From positions 1 through 54,927 of the forward strand of contig JASIAN010000130.1 of NCBI GenBank assembly GCA_030042035.1: a stretch of 54,927 nucleotides of DNA, given 5' to 3'. The notes beneath the pieces were generated by a model. That model did not search any database. It saw only the letters and a list, made by a program, of their open reading frames with translations, and was not told where the DNA came from. Of the stretch, positions 44,055 to 54,051 are shown piece after piece; position 1 is the stretch's first letter; every line of letters begins with the position of its first letter. Source of the stretch: Alphaproteobacteria bacterium (GTDB lineage Bacteria > Pseudomonadota > Alphaproteobacteria > ATCC43930 > CGMCC-115725). Position numbers and translations under genes: made by a program.

Positions 44055-44342
44055 TCAGGAACCGACCAGCGGGTTCACCACAGTCAGCCCGGCGAAGCGG
44101 CCGAAATCGCGGTCGGCCGACCACAATTCGTGCACGCCGTGCTGCCGGCACAGCGCCGCTACGCGCGCGTCATGAACCTGCGCGCCGGCGACCCGAGCGT
44201 CGACCATCAATGCCCGCAATGCCGGCCAATGCATTGGGGTTTCGGTCAACAGCACGAGCGTCGGGGATTCGAGCCACGCGTCGACCTGGGCGAGTGCCCG
44301 GTCGAGCGGTGTCGGCGGCGCGTAAATGCGCGGGTGGGTCGC
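44055..44342 (-). pseudogene. Truncated VapC-type PIN toxin remnant
   Basis: The last 95 codons match VapC C-terminal halves: ATHPRIYAPPTPLDRAL, TPMHWPALRALM, VHDARVAALCRQHGV, SADRDFGRF and VNPL. Two PIN acidic residues are kept (in HDAR and ADRDF), but the N-terminal half with the first catalytic Asp is missing, and no antitoxin gene is nearby. The upstream DNA runs into the promoter region of the carboxyltransferase gene. It is probably inactive. Confidence 0.75.
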
Positions 44343-44424
44343 GCTGTCGCCAGCGGCCCGGCGCAAGCCGCGATGCGGCCTGTTCTGTGCAGTTTTTATA
44401 GCGCGCTGACGGGGACCCGATACT

Positions 44425-46020
44425 ATGGGCGGTGCGGCAAGACGGATGTTGCGGATGGGTTGGGAGCCGGAACTCGAGGAGTTGCGCGAGCGCGAACGCT
44501 TGGCGCGCGAGATGGGCGGGCCGGAGCGGGTCAAGCGCCAGCACGATGCCGGCAAATTGACGGTGCGCGAGCGCATCGCCGCGCTCGTCGATCGCGCCAG
44601 CTTTCACGAGGTCGGCGCGATCGCCGGGCGGGCGGGTTACGACGCGCATGGCAACCTCATCGAACTGGTGCCGGCCAACAATATCTTCGGCCGCGCGACG
44701 ATCGACGGCCGGCCGGTTGTCGTGTCGGGCGACGATTTCACAGTGCGCGGCGGCTCGGCCGACGCGACGATCCGCGAAAAGGCGCTGATGCCCGAGCAGA
44801 TGGCGCATGATTTGAGGTTGCCGATCGTCCGCATCATCGAAGGCTCGGGCGGCGGCGGCTCGGTCAAGACGATCGAGACAACCGGGCGCGCCAACCTGCC
44901 CGGCCGCGTCGGCTCAAGCCTTCCCTATTATTACACGACGACGAATATGGGCCTCGTGCCGGTCGTTGCGCTCGGCCTCGGCTCGGTCGCGGGATTGGGT
45001 GCAGCGCGCATGGCGGCGAGCCATTATTCGGTCATGACGAAGGAAACCTCGGCGCTGTTTGTCGCCGGGCCGCCGGTCGTCAACGCGCTTGCCGGGCAGC
45101 AGCCTCTCGACCGCTTCCAGTTGGGCGGCTGGGAAATCCAGACGCGCTGCGGCGCCGTCGATCATGCGGCGGACAGCGAAGCAGAGGCGTTCGCAGCGAC
45201 GCGCCGGTTTCTGTCGTATCTGCCGTCCTCGGTCTACGAACTGCCGGCGCGCGGGCCGCGCAGCGACGATCCTGAGCGGCGCGACGATTTCCTGTTCGAC
45301 GCGATCCCGCGCGACCGCCGCAAGGTCTACAAGATGCGGCCGATCATCGAAGCCGTCGTCGATAAGGGCAGCTTTTTCGAGATGGGACGCATGTTCGGCC
45401 GGCCGATCATCACCGGCTTGGCGCGGCTCGACGGGCTGCCGGTCGCGGTCATGGCATCCGACCCGTTCTTTTATGCCGGCGCGTGGACCGCCGACGCCTG
45501 CGACAAGATCATCCGCTTTGTCGATCTCGCCGACACGTTCCACCTGCCGATCCTCTATCTCTGCGACTGCCCCGGCTTCCATATCGGCCTCGACGCCGAG
45601 AAGAGCGCGACGATCAGGAAGGGCGTGCGCGCGATGGCGGCGGTCAACCAGTCGAGCGTGCCGTGGTGCACGTTTCTCGTGCGCAACGTGTTCGGCGTTG
45701 CCGGCGCCGTCAACCAGCCCTCGGGGCGATTTTCGCTCCGCTACGCGTGGCTGTCGGCGCGCTGGGGGTCGCTGCCCCTGGAGGGCGGCATCGAGGCGGC
45801 CTACCGCGCCGAGATCGACGCCGCGCCCGACCCCAAAGCCAAGATTGCCGAGATCGAGGAGCGATTGAACCGTCTGCGCTCGCCGTTCCGCACCGCCGAG
45901 CCGTTCTGGGTCGAGGAGATCATCGACCCGCGCGACACCCGCCGCCTCGCGGTCGAATTCGCCAATCTCGCCGAAAAATTGCGCGAACCGGGCGAGCGGC
46001 GCTATTGCCTGCGGCCATGA
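44425..46020 (+). CDS. Acyl-CoA carboxylase carboxyltransferase subunit
   Basis: This 531-residue protein has the two crotonase-like halves of biotin-dependent carboxyltransferases: GKLTVRERIAALVD and VVSGDDFTVRGGSA in the first, and GRPIITGLARLDGLPVAVMA, ILYLCDCPGFHIG and DPRDTRRLAVEFA in the second. It moves CO2 from biotin to an acyl-CoA such as propionyl-CoA. No biotin carboxylase gene is in the window. ATG 44425, 44449 and 44458 are all possible starts. Confidence 0.88.
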   Translation: MGGAARRMLRMGWEPELEELRERERLAREMGGPERVKRQHDAGKLTVRERIAALVDRASFHEVGAIAGRAGYDAHGNLIELVPANNIFGRATIDGRPVVVSGDDFTVRGGSADATIREKALMPEQMAHDLRLPIVRIIEGSGGGGSVKTIETTGRANLPGRVGSSLPYYYTTTNMGLVPVVALGLGSVAGLGAARMAASHYSVMTKETSALFVAGPPVVNALAGQQPLDRFQLGGWEIQTRCGAVDHAADSEAEAFAATRRFLSYLPSSVYELPARGPRSDDPERRDDFLFDAIPRDRRKVYKMRPIIEAVVDKGSFFEMGRMFGRPIITGLARLDGLPVAVMASDPFFYAGAWTADACDKIIRFVDLADTFHLPILYLCDCPGFHIGLDAEKSATIRKGVRAMAAVNQSSVPWCTFLVRNVFGVAGAVNQPSGRFSLRYAWLSARWGSLPLEGGIEAAYRAEIDAAPDPKAKIAEIEERLNRLRSPFRTAEPFWVEEIIDPRDTRRLAVEFANLAEKLREPGERRYCLRP

Positions 46021-46042
46021 GCAAAGATTGGAGGAGGGCGTG

Positions 46043-46873
46043 ATGGGCGTCGATATTCAGCGCGGCATCGAATATGCGCGACACGGCGGCGTGGCGCTGC
46101 AGGGCGATCTCTACGCGCCGGGCGAGGCCGGCAAATTTCCGGTGCTGGTGGCTGTGCACGGCGGCGGCTGGCAGCAGGGGACGCGCGACATCTATCGCCA
46201 TTGGGGGCCGTATCTCGCGGCGCGCGGCTATGCGCTGTTCGCGATCGACTACCGCCTGTCGCAGCCGCGCGAGCCGAGCTATCCCGCCGCCGTGCACGAC
46301 GTGCGCGCGGCGGTGCAGTTCGTCAAACGCGAGGGCGAGCGGCTGAAGCTCGATGCCGAGCGGGTGGCGCTCGTCGGCGATTCGGCCGGCGCGCATCTCG
46401 CCGCGCTCGTCGCGCTGGCCGGCGATGAGGCGCCGTTTGCGGGCGGCGCTCCCGCCGGCATCAGCACGAGGGTCAAAGCCGTCATCGGCATCTACGGCGT
46501 CTATGACCTCGTGCAGCAATGGACGCACGATCTCGTGCCGCGCTCGTCCGACCCGATCGTCGTCAAGTTTCTCGGCGCGGCGCCACCACAGAACCGCCGC
46601 GTCTATTTCGAAGCCTCGCCCATCAGCTACGCGACGAGCGACAAAAACCAGACGGCGTTTCTCTTAAGCTACGGCACCGAGGACGACATCGTCGATCGCG
46701 CCAGCCAATCGGAGGCGTTTCTTGTCGCGTTGAAACAGGCCGGATTTTATGCCCGCACCGTCGTCATGCAGGGCGCCGGGCATTTCTGGATGGCCGACCC
46801 GATCGAGGAAGCGGGCAGCATCACCGGCCATCTGGCGCCGCGCCTGCTGCGCTTTCTCGCCGACAAGCTGTGA
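46043..46873 (+). CDS. Alpha/beta hydrolase, carboxylesterase of the HSL-like group
   Basis: This 276-residue hydrolase has the oxyanion motif HGGGW, the nucleophile in VALVGDSAGAHLAAL and a C-terminal QGAGHFWM with catalytic His. The acid is probably Asp in GTEDDIV. GGAGGAGGG precedes ATG 46043. It follows the carboxyltransferase by 22 nt, so the two may form an operon. Confidence 0.9.
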   Translation: MGVDIQRGIEYARHGGVALQGDLYAPGEAGKFPVLVAVHGGGWQQGTRDIYRHWGPYLAARGYALFAIDYRLSQPREPSYPAAVHDVRAAVQFVKREGERLKLDAERVALVGDSAGAHLAALVALAGDEAPFAGGAPAGISTRVKAVIGIYGVYDLVQQWTHDLVPRSSDPIVVKFLGAAPPQNRRVYFEASPISYATSDKNQTAFLLSYGTEDDIVDRASQSEAFLVALKQAGFYARTVVMQGAGHFWMADPIEEAGSITGHLAPRLLRFLADKL

Positions 46874-46882
46874 CGGTTCATC

Positions 46883-48175
46883 TCAATCGGCGACTTCGCC
46901 GCTGAGGCCGCCGTTGCCGGCGCCGGCGGCGAACCGTTCGGCCTCGCGCTCGGGGTTCATCAGCGCCATGCCGATGAGGCCGCCCAACAGCATGATCGCG
47001 CCACACAGCCGGTAGCCGGTGTCGAAGCCGGCGAGCGGCGTCGCGGCGCCCTCGATGACGCTGCCCATGATGAACGGCGACAACAGCCCCGCCGTCGTGC
47101 TGATCGCGGTGCCGATCGCCAACAGCGCGCCGCGCTGCGCGACCGGCGTGATCTCGCCGACAACCGCCGGGCTGACGACATAGATGACCGACGGCACCGC
47201 GATGCCGAGCGTCGTCATCGCAATCTTCAGCGCAACGGACGGCATCGCCGGCATCACGAGAAGCGCAATGCCGCCGGCCGCAACGCAGGCGCCGCCGAAC
47301 AGGCCGCGCGCCAGGCGGCTCGTCGCGCCGCGCGAGAGCAGCAGCTGCGACAGCCAGCCGCCGCCGATGACCGCGACGACGCCGACCGCCGGCGGCAACG
47401 CGCTGAGCAGCCCGATCTTGCCCTGCGCCAGCCCCAAACCCTTGATCATAAATGCCGCCTGCCAGGTCAGCGCCAGCGACAGCCCCCAATAGGCGCCGAA
47501 CACGGCGCACCAGCTGCCAACGATCGTCGGGTTGCGCAGCAATCGGCCATAAGGCAGTCGGTCGGCGGGCATCGCGGCGCCGGCGGTCGCGGCCTCGGCG
47601 AGCGCACCTTCGCGGCCGAGCGCCAACCACAGCACCGTCCATAGGAGGCCGGCGATGCCGAGCACGCCGAACGCCCAATGCCACGAATAATGCACGATGA
47701 CCCAGTTGAGCACCGGCAACGCCACAAGGATGCCGACGCCGCCGCCCTGCGCGACGATTGCGGTCGGCAACGTCCGGGCTTCGTTTGGAAACCACTTGTA
47801 GGTCGCGTGCAAAGCGACCGGATAGGCCGGCCCCTCGCCGGCGCCGAGCGCGACGCGGCAAAGGAGTATCGCGGCGAACCCGACCGAACCCAACATCGGA
47901 AACTGCGTCAGCGCCCAGACGAGGCCCATCGAGAGCAGCGCCCAGCGGGTGCGCACGCGATTGACGGCAAAGCCGACGACGACCGCCGAGATCGGAAACA
48001 GCAGGAAAAAGCCGGACCCGATCAGCCCGAACTGTTTCGGGGTGATCTTCAACTCGTGCATGATCGGCACGGCCGCCAGCCCGACCACCGCCTTGTCGGC
48101 AAAATTGATCAGCATGAACAAAAACAGTAACGCGACGATCGTCCAGCCGCCGATCGCGGTCCGCGCCTTGCTCAT
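46883..48175 (-). CDS. MFS transporter, anion:cation symporter type
   Basis: This 430-residue protein has about twelve membrane segments. INFADKAVVGLAAVPIM in segment 1, GEGPAYPVALHATYKWFPNEAR and a C-terminal half with YVVSPAVVGEITPVAQRGALL are like the ACS (tartrate, hexuronate, phthalate) group. It probably imports an organic acid. GGAGCGAG precedes ATG 48175. Confidence 0.9.
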   Translation of the reverse strand: MSKARTAIGGWTIVALLFLFMLINFADKAVVGLAAVPIMHELKITPKQFGLIGSGFFLLFPISAVVVGFAVNRVRTRWALLSMGLVWALTQFPMLGSVGFAAILLCRVALGAGEGPAYPVALHATYKWFPNEARTLPTAIVAQGGGVGILVALPVLNWVIVHYSWHWAFGVLGIAGLLWTVLWLALGREGALAEAATAGAAMPADRLPYGRLLRNPTIVGSWCAVFGAYWGLSLALTWQAAFMIKGLGLAQGKIGLLSALPPAVGVVAVIGGGWLSQLLLSRGATSRLARGLFGGACVAAGGIALLVMPAMPSVALKIAMTTLGIAVPSVIYVVSPAVVGEITPVAQRGALLAIGTAISTTAGLLSPFIMGSVIEGAATPLAGFDTGYRLCGAIMLLGGLIGMALMNPEREAERFAAGAGNGGLSGEVAD

Positions 48176-48207
48176 TCTCGCTCCAGGTCTCGCCGCAGCA
48201 GCCTGTG

Positions 48208-48903
48208 TCAGCCCGCCGACGCGGCCTCTGCCACCGGTTCGAGGAGGCCGGGATCGTCGTTCTTGACGTTGCCGACGCGGACGCCGACCGGAAAGGTGCG
48301 CATCAAATCGTCGGGGTAGGGCCGCAGCAGCGCAAGCAGTTCCCGGCGATCGGCCTCGACTTCGCCAAGCCAAAGCGGCCACGCGGAAGGCGGCAGGATC
48401 ACCGGCATGCGGTCGTGGATCGGCGCGCAGGTGGCATTCGGCGTCCCGGTAACGATCGTGAAGCTTCTGAGGATGCTGCCATCCTGCGGGTTTTTCCAGC
48501 GCTCCCACAGCCCGGCGAAGGCGAAGACGCCTCCCTCGGCCGGCACGATCGCATAGGGCTGCGTCTTGCCGTCGCGCTTCTGCCATTCATAAAACCCGTC
48601 GGCCGGCACGAGGCAGCGGCGCCGCACGAACGCCTCGCGGAAGATGTGGTTCGTAGCGATCGTCTCCGAGCGGGCGTTGATCGCTTTCGGCCCGACCGAC
48701 GGGTCCTTTGCCCACAGCGGCACCAGGCCCCAGCGTAAGAGATCGAGCGCGCGGCTGCGGGTCTGCAGGTTGAACCGCACGACCGCGAGGTTGTCGGTCG
48801 GCGCCGCGTTATAACGCGGCGCCAGGTTCGGCACCGGGCCTGCCGTCTCGAACAGCACGCGGATGTCGCCGAGCGGCGTCTTCTGGACAAACCGGCCACA
48901 CAT
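48208..48903 (-). CDS. SOS response-associated peptidase family protein (YedK/HMCES)
   Basis: This 231-residue SRAP protein binds abasic sites in single-stranded DNA through Cys 2. MCGRF starts the protein. PRYNAAPT, NARSETI, GFYEW and APIHDRMPVIL hold the conserved Asn, Glu and His. It is the usual length. The initiator Met must be removed to free Cys 2. Confidence 0.94.
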   Translation of the reverse strand: MCGRFVQKTPLGDIRVLFETAGPVPNLAPRYNAAPTDNLAVVRFNLQTRSRALDLLRWGLVPLWAKDPSVGPKAINARSETIATNHIFREAFVRRRCLVPADGFYEWQKRDGKTQPYAIVPAEGGVFAFAGLWERWKNPQDGSILRSFTIVTGTPNATCAPIHDRMPVILPPSAWPLWLGEVEADRRELLALLRPYPDDLMRTFPVGVRVGNVKNDDPGLLEPVAEAASAG

Positions 48904-48966
48904 CGCAAGGCGGGCGCCGCGCGGCGGGGCGCAACATGCGGCGGCGCCGCGCCCCTATTCCACCGC

Positions 48967-49437
48967 TTACTTTGCCGGCACGAGATCGAAGCGATCCATG
49001 CCGAGCTCGATCGACTCGTCCCAGCCGCGCTGGCGCACATCGAATTGCACCTCGTCCGGGCCGAGATACTTCAGGTTGACTGAGTCGCTCGGCGGCGCGC
49101 CGGGGGTGTGTTCGCGCATCTCGCGCGGCGACATCGGCACCGGCTTCACGCCGGCGGCCTCCAACTCCGCTTCCTTGGTGACGACGTTGTCGACCTGGAA
49201 GCCGATGTGGTGGATGCCGCGCAGGTCCGACGACTGCCCCGGGCCGAGCTTTGGCGCGCCCTCGTCGCCGTATTTCAAGATCGCGAAATAAATATAGCCG
49301 TCGCTGAGCCACACGCCGTGCTCGCCGGTGCCCGACGGCCGCCGGTAGAGCTCGGTCAGGCCGAAATGCTGTTTGTAGAATTCCGCAGTCTTCGCCGGAT
49401 CGTCGGTCACCAACGCGATATGCTTGATGCGGGCCAT
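48967..49437 (-). CDS. VOC-family protein (glyoxalase/dioxygenase fold)
   Basis: This 156-residue protein has two beta-alpha-beta-beta-beta units: IKHIALVTDDPAKTAEFYKQH and GIHHIGFQVDNV. His in each unit and Glu in VQFDV-like strands could bind metal. GAGGGAGGGACAG precedes ATG 49437. Neighbouring catabolic genes fit a role as an extradiol dioxygenase, epimerase or lyase, but the substrate is unknown. Confidence 0.88.
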   Translation of the reverse strand: MARIKHIALVTDDPAKTAEFYKQHFGLTELYRRPSGTGEHGVWLSDGYIYFAILKYGDEGAPKLGPGQSSDLRGIHHIGFQVDNVVTKEAELEAAGVKPVPMSPREMREHTPGAPPSDSVNLKYLGPDEVQFDVRQRGWDESIELGMDRFDLVPAK

Positions 49438-49621
49438 CTGTCGTCCCTCCCTCTGGGCATGCACGCGAAACCGTACGGACCCCTGCTGTGTAGGCCGCAG
49501 GCCGACCAGGCGTCAAGGCGCGCCGGCGCATCGCAGGGTCGTCCCCGACCGGTGGCGGCGGACTTCAAGACGTGGTTAAGATCGCGGCAAGAGCAATATC
49601 GGTGCCGGAGGAGGACGCGAG

Positions 49622-51307
49622 ATGAGCGACGGCGGAACGATGAACGGCGCGGAATGGCTGGCGCGCGCCTTGGCCGGCACCGCCATGAGCCATGTGTTCT
49701 TTGTCGAGTCGGTGCTGCGCCGCACGCTCTTGCAATTGGCAGACCTCGGCGTCAGGCCGGTGCTGGCGCATTCCGAGAAAGCCGCGGCCTATATGGCCGA
49801 CGGCTATGCGCGCGTGCTGGGCCGCCCCGGCGTCTGCATGGCGCAGTCGGTCGGCGCCGCCAACCTCGCGGCCGGCTTGCAGGACGCCTGGCTCGGCCGC
49901 AGCCCGGTCATCGCGCTGACCGGGCACAAGGAACCGTCATTCCAGCACCGCAATTCCTACCAGGAGATCGCGCACGCGCCGCTCTATGCAGCGGTCACGA
50001 AATTCTCGACGCCGGTCTACGAGACGAGCGAATTGCCGCGCCTGTTGCGCCACGCGTGGAAATCGGCGCTCGCCGATACGCCGCGGCCGACCCATCTCGA
50101 TTTCAACGGCTTGCAGGGCGACGTCATCGAACTCGGGCAGACCGCCGAGCCGCCGGTCATCGAGATGGAGCCGCGCGCGATCCCGGTGCACCGGCCGGTC
50201 GCCGATGAACGCGATCTCGAACGCGCTGCCGCCCTCCTCGCAGGCGCGCGCCGCATCGCGATCGTCGCCGGCGACGGCGCCGCCGCCTCGGGCGCCGGCG
50301 CCGAGGTTTTGGCGCTGGCCGAGGCGCTCGCCGCGCCGGTTGCGACAACCTTGGGCGCGCGCGGCATCATCCCGACGGCGCACCCTCTGTCAGCCGGTGT
50401 CGCCGGCAGCTATTCGGCGCCGCCCGCCAACCGCATCGTCTGTGGCGCCGAGCTTGTATTGTTTGTCGGCTGCGACACCGGCGACCAGGTGACGCTGAAC
50501 TGGCGCGTCCCGGCGCTCGCGACGAAGATCGTGCAGATCGAGGCCGATCCGTTGGAAATCGGCCGCTCTTATCCCAACACGACCGGCATCGTCGGCGACC
50601 CGAAGGCCTCGCTCGCGCGGCTCGTCCAGATCGTCGGGAAGCCGGTGCGCGACCGGGGCTTTGCCGACGAGGCGGCCCGCATCGTCGCCGATTGGCGGGC
50701 GAGCATGCAGCCGCTCGTCGAGAAGAATACGGCGCCGATTGCGGTCGAGCGGTTGTGCGCCGAGGTGACGCGGGCGCTGCCGGAAGACGGCATCCTCGTC
50801 GCTGACACCGGCTATTCCGGCATCTGGACCGGCACGATGGTCGAATTGAACGGCAAGGGGCATCAGTATCTGCGCGCCGCCGGCTCGCTCGGCTGGTCGT
50901 TTCCGGCATCGCTCGGCGCGCAATGCGCGGCCGGCGCCCGCAAGGTGCTGTGCTTCACCGGCGACGGCGGCTTCTACTACCATTTGTCGGAACTGGAGAC
51001 GGCGCGGCGCTGCAACATCCCGGCGACGATCGTCGTCAACAACAATTCCGGCTTCGGCCAAAACCTGACCGGCGTCAACCGCATCGCCGGCAACCGGCCT
51101 GGCCGCGGCGAGGAATTGATCCGTTTCGGGCCCACCGATTTCACTGCGGTTGCGAAAAGCTTTGGCGTCACCGGCATTCGCGTCGAACAGCCGGCGGACA
51201 TTGCGCCGGCTTTACAGCGGGCGCTCGCCGCCGACGAACCGGTCATCGTCGATGTCGTGACCGCGCTCGAACCGCGTGCTCCCGAACCCTGGTCCCCGCC
51301 GCGCTAG
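49622..51307 (+). CDS. Thiamine diphosphate-dependent enzyme, acetolactate-synthase-like
   Basis: This 561-residue protein has the N-terminal pyrimidine-binding domain with catalytic Glu in AHSEKAAAYMADGYARV, a central Rossmann-like domain (RRIAIVAGDGAAASGAG) and a C-terminal diphosphate domain with GDGGFYYHLSELETARR and NNN as the Mg2+/ThDP motif. Other members make acetolactate, or cut benzoylformate, sulfoacetaldehyde or oxalyl-CoA. The substrate is unknown. GGAGGAGGAC precedes ATG 49622. Confidence 0.88.
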   Translation: MSDGGTMNGAEWLARALAGTAMSHVFFVESVLRRTLLQLADLGVRPVLAHSEKAAAYMADGYARVLGRPGVCMAQSVGAANLAAGLQDAWLGRSPVIALTGHKEPSFQHRNSYQEIAHAPLYAAVTKFSTPVYETSELPRLLRHAWKSALADTPRPTHLDFNGLQGDVIELGQTAEPPVIEMEPRAIPVHRPVADERDLERAAALLAGARRIAIVAGDGAAASGAGAEVLALAEALAAPVATTLGARGIIPTAHPLSAGVAGSYSAPPANRIVCGAELVLFVGCDTGDQVTLNWRVPALATKIVQIEADPLEIGRSYPNTTGIVGDPKASLARLVQIVGKPVRDRGFADEAARIVADWRASMQPLVEKNTAPIAVERLCAEVTRALPEDGILVADTGYSGIWTGTMVELNGKGHQYLRAAGSLGWSFPASLGAQCAAGARKVLCFTGDGGFYYHLSELETARRCNIPATIVVNNNSGFGQNLTGVNRIAGNRPGRGEELIRFGPTDFTAVAKSFGVTGIRVEQPADIAPALQRALAADEPVIVDVVTALEPRAPEPWSPPR

Positions 51308-51315
51308 GAGGCAGA

Positions 51316-52917
51316 TCAGGCGCGCGCCTGTCGCAGCACCATATCGGCTGCCTTTTCGCCGATCATGATTGATGGCGCGTTGGTGTTGCCGGAGGTCAGC
51401 GTCGGCATGATCGAGGCGTCGGCGACCCGCAATCCCTCTATGCCGTGCACCCGCAGCTGCGGGTCGACCACCGCCATCGGGTCGATGCCCATCTTGCAGG
51501 TTCCGACGGGATGATAGGTCGTTTCGGCCGCCCGTTTGACCCAGTCGATGATGTCGTCGTCGGTGGTGCGGTCAGGACCCGGCGCGACCTCGGTCAGCCG
51601 GAGCGGTGCCATCGCGGGCGCGGTCATGATCGCGCGGGCGATGCGGACCGCCTTTATCGTCAGCTCGGCGTCGGGCGGCGCCGACAGGAAGTTGAAATTG
51701 ATCGCCGGCGGCCGGCGCGGATCGGCCGCGGTGATGTGAACGTGCCCCCTGCTCTCGGGGCGCATTGGATGGGCGTAACAGGAAAAGCCGGATTGTTTGG
51801 CGATCCGGGGGCCCTTGGTGCCGGGCACGGTCAGCATCGGGACCCAGCCGAGCAACAGATCCGGCGCGTCCAGCCCCTCGCGCGAACGGATGAAGGCGCG
51901 CATCGGCGCGCCGACGCTTGCCAGCATGCCTTGGCGAAGGAGCGCGTAACGCAGCGCCTGATAGACAAGGCCAAAGCCGCGCCCCCGGTCGTTGTAGGTG
52001 ATCCCCTTCTTGCCGACCAGCCAGCGTGTCCGCGGCGCATAATGGTCCCGCAGATTTTCGCCGACCCCGGGCAGCGGATGACGCACCGCGATGCCGAGAT
52101 TGGCCAGCCGTTCGGGCTGCCCGATGCCGGAAAGCTCGAGCAACTGCGGCGAATTGATCGTGCCGGCACTGACGATGACCGCGCGCGCCGCGATGGCTTC
52201 GCGCACTGCATCGCCAATGGCGTAGCGCACGCCGATGCAGCGCTTGCCGTCGAGTAACAGGGCCTCGGTCAGCGCTCCGGTTTTGATATGCAGGTTCTGC
52301 CGGCGGCGGATCGGGTCGAGATAGCAGCGTGCGGTGCTCATCCGGCGGCCACGCGCGATGGTCGCCTGGCTCATCACGATGCCTTCCTGGCTGGCGCCGT
52401 TGTAATCCGGGTTGTGCGGGATGCCGACTTCGGCTGCCGCCTTGATCAAGGCCTGGAAGATTGCGTCGCGCGGCTCCGGATTGGTGACGCGCAGCGGCCC
52501 GTCGCGCCCGCGAAACCGGTCGTCGCCGCCCTCATAACGTTCCATGCGCTTGAAAAAAGGCAGAACCTCTTCATAGCTCCAGCCCTGGTTGCCCATTTGC
52601 GCCCAGGTGTCGAAGTCCTGCGCCTGGCCGCGCACAAATGCCATCCCGTTGATCGCGCTGGAGCCGCCGAGCAATTTGCCGCGCGGCACCGGAATGCGCC
52701 TGCCGTTTGTGTTGGCCTCCGGTTCCGATGAATAGAGCCAGTTGGCTGCGGGGTTCTGGATCAACCGGGCGGAGCCGACCGGAATGAACGACCAGGGGTG
52801 GCTGGCCGCGCCGGCTTCCAGCAGCAGCACTCTGTCGCGTGGATCGGCCGACAGCCGATGCGCCACCGCCGCCCCAGCCGAACCGGCGCCGACGACGATA
52901 TAATCGTAGGTCTCCAT
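51316..52917 (-). CDS. GMC-family FAD oxidoreductase, choline/alcohol dehydrogenase type
   Basis: This 533-residue flavoenzyme has VGAGSAGAAVAHRLS for FAD, GKLLGGSSAINGMAFVRG (GMC signature 1) and AGTINSPQLLELSGIG (signature 2). The C-terminal TTYHPVGTCKMG holds the catalytic His. It is like choline or long-chain alcohol dehydrogenases. GGAGAAAT precedes ATG 52917. It converges with the ThDP gene. Confidence 0.92.
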   Translation of the reverse strand: METYDYIVVGAGSAGAAVAHRLSADPRDRVLLLEAGAASHPWSFIPVGSARLIQNPAANWLYSSEPEANTNGRRIPVPRGKLLGGSSAINGMAFVRGQAQDFDTWAQMGNQGWSYEEVLPFFKRMERYEGGDDRFRGRDGPLRVTNPEPRDAIFQALIKAAAEVGIPHNPDYNGASQEGIVMSQATIARGRRMSTARCYLDPIRRRQNLHIKTGALTEALLLDGKRCIGVRYAIGDAVREAIAARAVIVSAGTINSPQLLELSGIGQPERLANLGIAVRHPLPGVGENLRDHYAPRTRWLVGKKGITYNDRGRGFGLVYQALRYALLRQGMLASVGAPMRAFIRSREGLDAPDLLLGWVPMLTVPGTKGPRIAKQSGFSCYAHPMRPESRGHVHITAADPRRPPAINFNFLSAPPDAELTIKAVRIARAIMTAPAMAPLRLTEVAPGPDRTTDDDIIDWVKRAAETTYHPVGTCKMGIDPMAVVDPQLRVHGIEGLRVADASIMPTLTSGNTNAPSIMIGEKAADMVLRQARA

Positions 52918-53084
52918 GTGGATTTCTCCGCGGCCGGCTGCTCACAACATGATTTGTGCGCGGCCAAGTCCGCCGCGGCAAGGCGCAATCGCGCCGAACG
53001 CGGCCGTTTGCGCAGCCAATCTATGCTTGGCTTGATCGGTAAGTTCGGGTCTGATCGAGGTCGCGCAGCAACGAGGATGATGCG

Positions 53085-53993
53085 ATGAGGGTCGGGATCT
53101 CGCTAACGAGCAATTACCCCGACGCGAAAGACCCGCGGCAGGCCGCGCGCTGGATGATCGAGCGGGCGGCGGCGGCCAGGCAAGCCGGGCTCCGCTCCCT
53201 GTTTGTCGGCGATCAGCACGTGTCACCCACGCCCTATTATCAGAATACGCCGATGCTGGGGCGGCTGCTTGCGGAATGGGGCGCGGCCCCGGCCGGCTGC
53301 CTGTTCCTGCTGCCGTTGTGGCATCCGGTGCTGGTTGCCGAGCAGATCGGGACGCTGGCCGCCATCGCACAAGGCCCCTTCATCATGCAATGCGGGCTCG
53401 GCTGGGGTGAGGACCGCTTCGCCGCGATGGGCGCCAATATCAAGACGCGCCCGTCGGCGTTCGAGGAAGCGCTCGACATTGTCCGCCGCTTGCTGGCGGG
53501 GGAGACTGTGAGTTCCTCCCGGCGCTGCCGGATCGCCGATGCGAGCCTCGCGCTGCGCCCGGCCGAACCCGTCGACGTCTGGATCGGCGCCAGCGCACCG
53601 CCCGCCATCGAGCGCGCGGCGCGACTGGCGGAGGGCTGGATCGCGAGCCCCGGCCTCACCCGCGAGGAAGCTCGCGCGCAAGCCGAGCTTTATCGCGAGC
53701 GCTGCGCCGCTTACGGCCGGCAGCCTGGCGCCGTCGTCTTGCGCCGCGACATCTACGTCGGCGATTCGTCATCCGAGGCGGACGCAGTATTGCAGCAGGC
53801 GCTGCGCCGCAGCTATCGCGGCATACCGCCGGAAGCCCTGATCGCGGGATCGATCGACGAGGTCCTAGAGCGGTTTCGCAGCTTTGCAGAAATCGGCTAC
53901 ACCGACATCCTCGTGCGCCATCTGACAAACGATCAGCCGAAAGTTTTGGGCTCCCTGGCGCGACTGGCCGCGGTGCGTGCCGCGCTCGCATAA
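53085..53993 (+). CDS. LLM-class flavin-dependent oxidoreductase
   Basis: This 302-residue protein has a luciferase-like barrel: GLRSLFVGDQHVSPTPYY, LLPLWHPVLVAEQIGTLAAI, MQCGLGWGEDRFAAMG and VDVWIGASAPPAIERAARLA. It uses FMN or F420. GAGGA precedes ATG 53085. The gentisate dioxygenase gene starts 58 nt downstream, so both may serve one catabolic route. Confidence 0.9.
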   Translation: MRVGISLTSNYPDAKDPRQAARWMIERAAAARQAGLRSLFVGDQHVSPTPYYQNTPMLGRLLAEWGAAPAGCLFLLPLWHPVLVAEQIGTLAAIAQGPFIMQCGLGWGEDRFAAMGANIKTRPSAFEEALDIVRRLLAGETVSSSRRCRIADASLALRPAEPVDVWIGASAPPAIERAARLAEGWIASPGLTREEARAQAELYRERCAAYGRQPGAVVLRRDIYVGDSSSEADAVLQQALRRSYRGIPPEALIAGSIDEVLERFRSFAEIGYTDILVRHLTNDQPKVLGSLARLAAVRAALA

Positions 53994-54051
53994 GGCCCGA
54001 CACGCGCATCAGGGCGCGAATACCCGGCCCGGAGAAAGGGAAGGAGCTGCG

